From contig DITK01000051.1 in assembly GCA_002422785.1 (NCBI GenBank), forward strand, positions 1 to 8,108: a stretch of 8,108 bases of DNA, written 5' to 3'. The notes beneath the pieces were generated by a model that did no database searches, was not told the origin of the DNA, and saw nothing but the letters and a program-made list of their open reading frames with translations. The position numbers and the translations under genes are program-made. Within the stretch, counting starts at the first letter, position 1; each line of letters opens with the position of its first letter. Source of the stretch: Francisellaceae bacterium UBA6186 (GTDB lineage Bacteria > Pseudomonadota > Gammaproteobacteria > UBA6186 > Azoamicaceae). Positions 6,757 through 8,108 of the stretch are shown here, one piece after another.

Positions 6757-8108
6757 TTATCCTACCTCCGAGAAAACACCTGTAATATCATTATCTAATC
6801 TATAAGAGCTTACTATACTGCACTCATCCTTTAAAGGATGGTTTAATTCTTGTGGATCAAATAAAGATGGAGAAGAAGAGAATTTTATAATTTTGTTATT
6901 TCTTCGCATACAAAGTGGTATTAGTTCGTTTTCTATTACATCCCATCCTTCTAGTTCTAATATTTCTTTCAAAATAGATAGCTCTTGTTGCTGCTCGCTT
7001 ATAGATTTAATTTCCGGTAAAGTTTCATATCGTGCATAATTCAGTAATATTAATGCGAGCTTTCTATCAAGGCTTGTATGATAATGCTTATTACCATAGT
7101 GCCTTAAGCATTTTTGACATGAAGACAAGCAGTCGCAAGTATTTAATACTTCTTGAGAATCATCTAAAATTTCTTCAATTTTCTGGCCAGCCATAGATGA
7201 ATAACCTGCACCACCCGCTATACTATCGTATATAAATATATCTGCATATAGTTTGTCTTTTATATTTATTAAACGATATCCAGATTTTAATTCTCTTGGA
7301 TCAATATCCAATACATGGCAAGATGCCATACTTATAGACTCGCACAATGAAAGCAGGCCATCTTCCAAAGCTTTTTTACTAACATTATTTTTTAAATTAA
7401 TATCCAAAGGTTTTTCAAGAGATATTCGCATTAAAAATACATCTGATGAAAATGAATAACCTAAATTTACGTTTTTATATATACCTTCACAGTCTTTGAT
7501 ATGTCGCGGCCCTTCAATTAAATAGTGTCTTTTATGCGGTTTACCCGTTTCAGATCCTCCAGGCAAAGTATCTCCGCATAAAGTGCAAACCTCGAATCCT
7601 ACAAATTCATCGCTTTTGGATTCGCCTTTATTCAACATTATTAAATTCTGGCTTGTAGCATGTGAATATTTTAATACATCATTTAAAATTTCCCATTCAT
7701 ACTTTTCATCTTTTGCTACAGGTAATTGAGCATTAGTAGCTGAAGTGAAAATTTGCTCATCATCCCGCTCGTCTATTGGTTTAGAGTTTTCAGGAAAAAC
7801 CATTTCCGGCTGGATTACAGTAATAGCCTCGTACTTATTGCTATCACAAATAGGGCAATTTCTCTGTATATCTTCATTCAATTCTTTAGTTGGCAGCGTG
7901 TAAAAACACTCATGGCAGTGATTATAAGTTTTAGCCTGGGTAAATAACTTTTTTGCACGATCTTGTTCTGTATGCGGTTTATTAGCTGCTACACATGCAA
8001 TACGATAAGTAAGTTTATTTAAAACAATTAATTTACCGGGTGCATACTCAGATAGGGCAACATTAAGGCCCTGTTGCGCTCTTTCTATCACTTCCACTCG
8101 ATCATAAT
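6757..8108 (-). CDS. druE: DruE-like helicase, C-terminal DUF1998 region (partial, 5' end outside window)
   Basis: The frame stays open to the window edge: codons before the GTG at 8097 read Y-D-R, so the GTG is internal and this is the C-terminal ~450 residues of a larger protein. Counting from that GTG, LNVALSEYAPG (11-21) begins the region typical of DUF1998 helicases. Zinc-type pairs follow: CHEC (61-64) with CPIC (81-84), and CTLC (171-174). LGYSFSSDVFLMRI (212-225), YDSIAGGAGYSSMAG (290-304) and the closing CDCLSSCQKCLRHYGN (321-336) are DUF1998 hallmarks, the last a probable metal-binding cluster. In Druantia, DruE is the large SF2-type helicase, thought to be the motor of the defence complex; the motor motifs themselves are off-window. 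Next to DUF4338 this best fits DruE. DISARM DrmA/DrmB also contain DUF1998, but the neighbours argue against DISARM. The operon promoter must lie upstream of this gene, outside the window. Confidence 0.82.
   Translation of the reverse strand, partial: YDRVEVIERAQQGLNVALSEYAPGKLIVLNKLTYRIACVAANKPHTEQDRAKKLFTQAKTYNHCHECFYTLPTKELNEDIQRNCPICDSNKYEAITVIQPEMVFPENSKPIDERDDEQIFTSATNAQLPVAKDEKYEWEILNDVLKYSHATSQNLIMLNKGESKSDEFVGFEVCTLCGDTLPGGSETGKPHKRHYLIEGPRHIKDCEGIYKNVNLGYSFSSDVFLMRISLEKPLDINLKNNVSKKALEDGLLSLCESISMASCHVLDIDPRELKSGYRLINIKDKLYADIFIYDSIAGGAGYSSMAGQKIEEILDDSQEVLNTCDCLSSCQKCLRHYGNKHYHTSLDRKLALILLNYARYETLPEIKSISEQQQELSILKEILELEGWDVIENELIPLCMRRNNKIIKFSSSPSLFDPQELNHPLKDECSIVSSYRLDNDITGVFSEVG
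6765..6769 (-). promoter_or_regulatory. Ribosome-binding site of druA
   Basis: GGAGG on the minus strand lies eight bases before the druA ATG (6756), within the last codons of the helicase gene. It is the clearest Shine-Dalgarno site in the four-gene operon. This suggests DruA may be translated independently and strongly, while the two downstream genes rely on overlap coupling. Confidence 0.65.

Noticed and set aside
7253..7947. Two plus-strand open frames of 64-68 codons
   Set aside because: They are antisense to the well-supported DUF1998 region and show no family features.
6757..8097. A complete 446-aa gene starting at the GTG at 8097
   Set aside because: The frame is open to the window edge and the protein begins in the middle of a conserved helicase/DUF1998 region, so the GTG is internal to a larger gene.
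1469..8108. DISARM system
   Set aside because: DUF1998 also occurs in DISARM, but no methyltransferase or phospholipase-D gene is seen here and DUF4338 points to Druantia.

Overview
The window is AT-rich (roughly one third G+C by eye) and bacterial. All six convincing genes lie on the minus strand, so the story runs from high to low coordinates. The best clue to the host is the pair at the low end: a DUF2924 protein followed 11 bp later by a serine recombinase whose N-terminus has the 'GLE..SVEAQ' form common in alphaproteobacterial mobile elements. With the low GC this points to an AT-rich alphaproteobacterium, perhaps a Rickettsiales- or Holosporales-type symbiont. That placement is an inference from protein character only.

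Region 1 (8108 down to 1469) is a tight four-gene operon that reads as a Druantia-type anti-phage island. It starts with the C-terminal end of a large helicase carrying a DUF1998 domain (DruE-like; its N-terminal part lies beyond the window). A DUF4338 protein (DruA) follows, its start codon directly abutting the helicase stop. Next comes a 526-residue protein with a CoiA-like zinc-binding N-terminus (20 bp overlap), then an 842-residue coiled-coil protein with a degenerate AAA+/McrB-like C-terminal domain (11 bp overlap). DUF4338 plus a DUF1998 helicase is the signature of Druantia type I. Here the helicase comes first and only two accessory genes follow DruA, so order and content appear to differ from the reference druABCDE layout.

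Region 2 (1468 to 882) is a 587-bp gap without a credible gene. It holds a 12-bp perfect inverted repeat, an abutting GC-rich 10-bp palindrome, two further inverted repeats, repeated AGTCCA/TGGACT words and short direct repeats. It is a plausible regulatory or recombination-site region.

Region 3 (881 to 1) is the DUF2924-recombinase module, with good ribosome-binding sites and close spacing. The recombinase is cut by the window edge just after its conserved catalytic D-R-x-x-R motif.

Together the layout suggests a mobile defence island: a recombinase module flanking a Druantia-like operon. The sequence does not show the element ends or prove that the recombinase mobilises the operon.
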